From: Planctomycetota bacterium
GTDB lineage: Bacteria; Planctomycetota; PUPC01; JABMSA01
Direction: 5' to 3'
Length of the DNA stretch: 5,806 bases
NCBI GenBank assembly: GCA_013202185.1
Contig: JABMSA010000169.1
Span: forward strand, 1 to 5,806
Shown: positions 5,758 to 5,806 of the stretch, piece by piece
Numbering within the stretch: position 1 is the first letter of the stretch
Layout: each line of letters opens with the position of its first letter
Notes under the pieces: model-generated
The model's database searches: none
Told to the model about the DNA's origin: nothing
What the model saw: only the letters and a program-made list of their open reading frames with translations
Translations under genes and position numbers: made by a program

Positions 5758-5806
5758 GTTATCCGCCGCGCGCCTCTGATGATCTGGCACGGGAGACGGA
5801 TTATGC
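5676..5806 (-). CDS. IS1380-like transposase, C-terminal 42 residues (runs off the right edge)
   Basis: The minus-strand frame ends at the TAG at 5678-5676. It reads RLPCQIIRGARRITYRILGY followed by NDWVETFLDTFDGIRRLRLA. The 'RLPxxIVRxARRxxxRL...' block near the C-terminus, followed by a short Arg/Leu-rich tail, is typical of IS1380-type DDE transposases, where it follows the catalytic Glu region. The DDE residues themselves are outside the window. The gene points against the WD40 gene it interrupts. Whether it is intact or decayed cannot be seen. An IS4-family transposase is the main alternative. Confidence 0.6.
   Translation of the reverse strand, partial: IIRLPCQIIRGARRITYRILGYNDWVETFLDTFDGIRRLRLA

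Larger units (their letters stand above)
5440..5806 (-). mobile_element. 3' end of an IS1380-family-like insertion sequence (partial)
   Basis: From about 5440 the WD40 homology is replaced by DNA that carries a transposase C-terminus in the opposite direction and runs off the right edge. The exact border is uncertain (5431-5446). CTAGACCTAAATCAAG at 5446-5461 is the best guess for the terminal region, but the other terminal repeat and the target duplication lie outside the window. About 230 bases between the transposase stop and the border hold no gene. They contain two small hairpins: GGCGA-TTT-TCGCC (5489-5501), and TCGCGGTC/GATCGCGA (5592-5610) with a 3-base loop and one G-T pair. Confidence 0.65.

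Overview
The window comes from a GC-rich bacterium. The gene style suggests a planctomycete-like or Hydrogenedentota-like environmental lineage: an exported WD40 protein with 'VAFSPDG...LWDAATG' blades, an extra Hsp70 system beside a membrane RDD protein, and an IS1380-type transposase tail. This placement is an inference from style only; there is no rRNA or other marker gene here.

Left to centre, all on the minus strand and transcribed right to left: grpE-like gene (3959-3306), a short dnaK-type Hsp70 gene (3316-1838) overlapping it by 11 bases, an RDD-family membrane protein whose C-terminus looks like a J-domain (1720-671), and the first 161 codons of an L-fucose/L-arabinose isomerase-like gene (485 to the window edge). 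GrpE, Hsp70 and a possible membrane-tethered J-like partner together form what reads as a complete dedicated chaperone module. The Hsp70 is unusual: it lacks the C-terminal lid and the canonical hydrophobic interdomain linker. The J-like domain has Ser-Pro-Asp where His-Pro-Asp is expected. The isomerase-like gene has its own near-consensus promoter and is probably a separate transcription unit.

A divergent intergenic region of about 600 bp (3960-4566) separates the chaperone operon from a plus-strand gene for an exported WD40 beta-propeller protein. It holds a candidate minus-strand promoter for grpE, an almost perfect sigma70 promoter for the WD40 gene, and a repeated GCACAA...ACCGAT motif, one copy of which is half of a 13-bp inverted repeat.

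Right end: after six blades the WD40 homology stops abruptly, at the place where the seventh 'VAFSPDG' strand is due. The rest of the window looks like the 3' end of an insertion sequence, with the last 42 codons of an IS1380-like transposase on the minus strand (5806-5676). The WD40 reading frame stays open for about 100 codons into the element, giving a foreign tail. The other end of the element lies outside the window.
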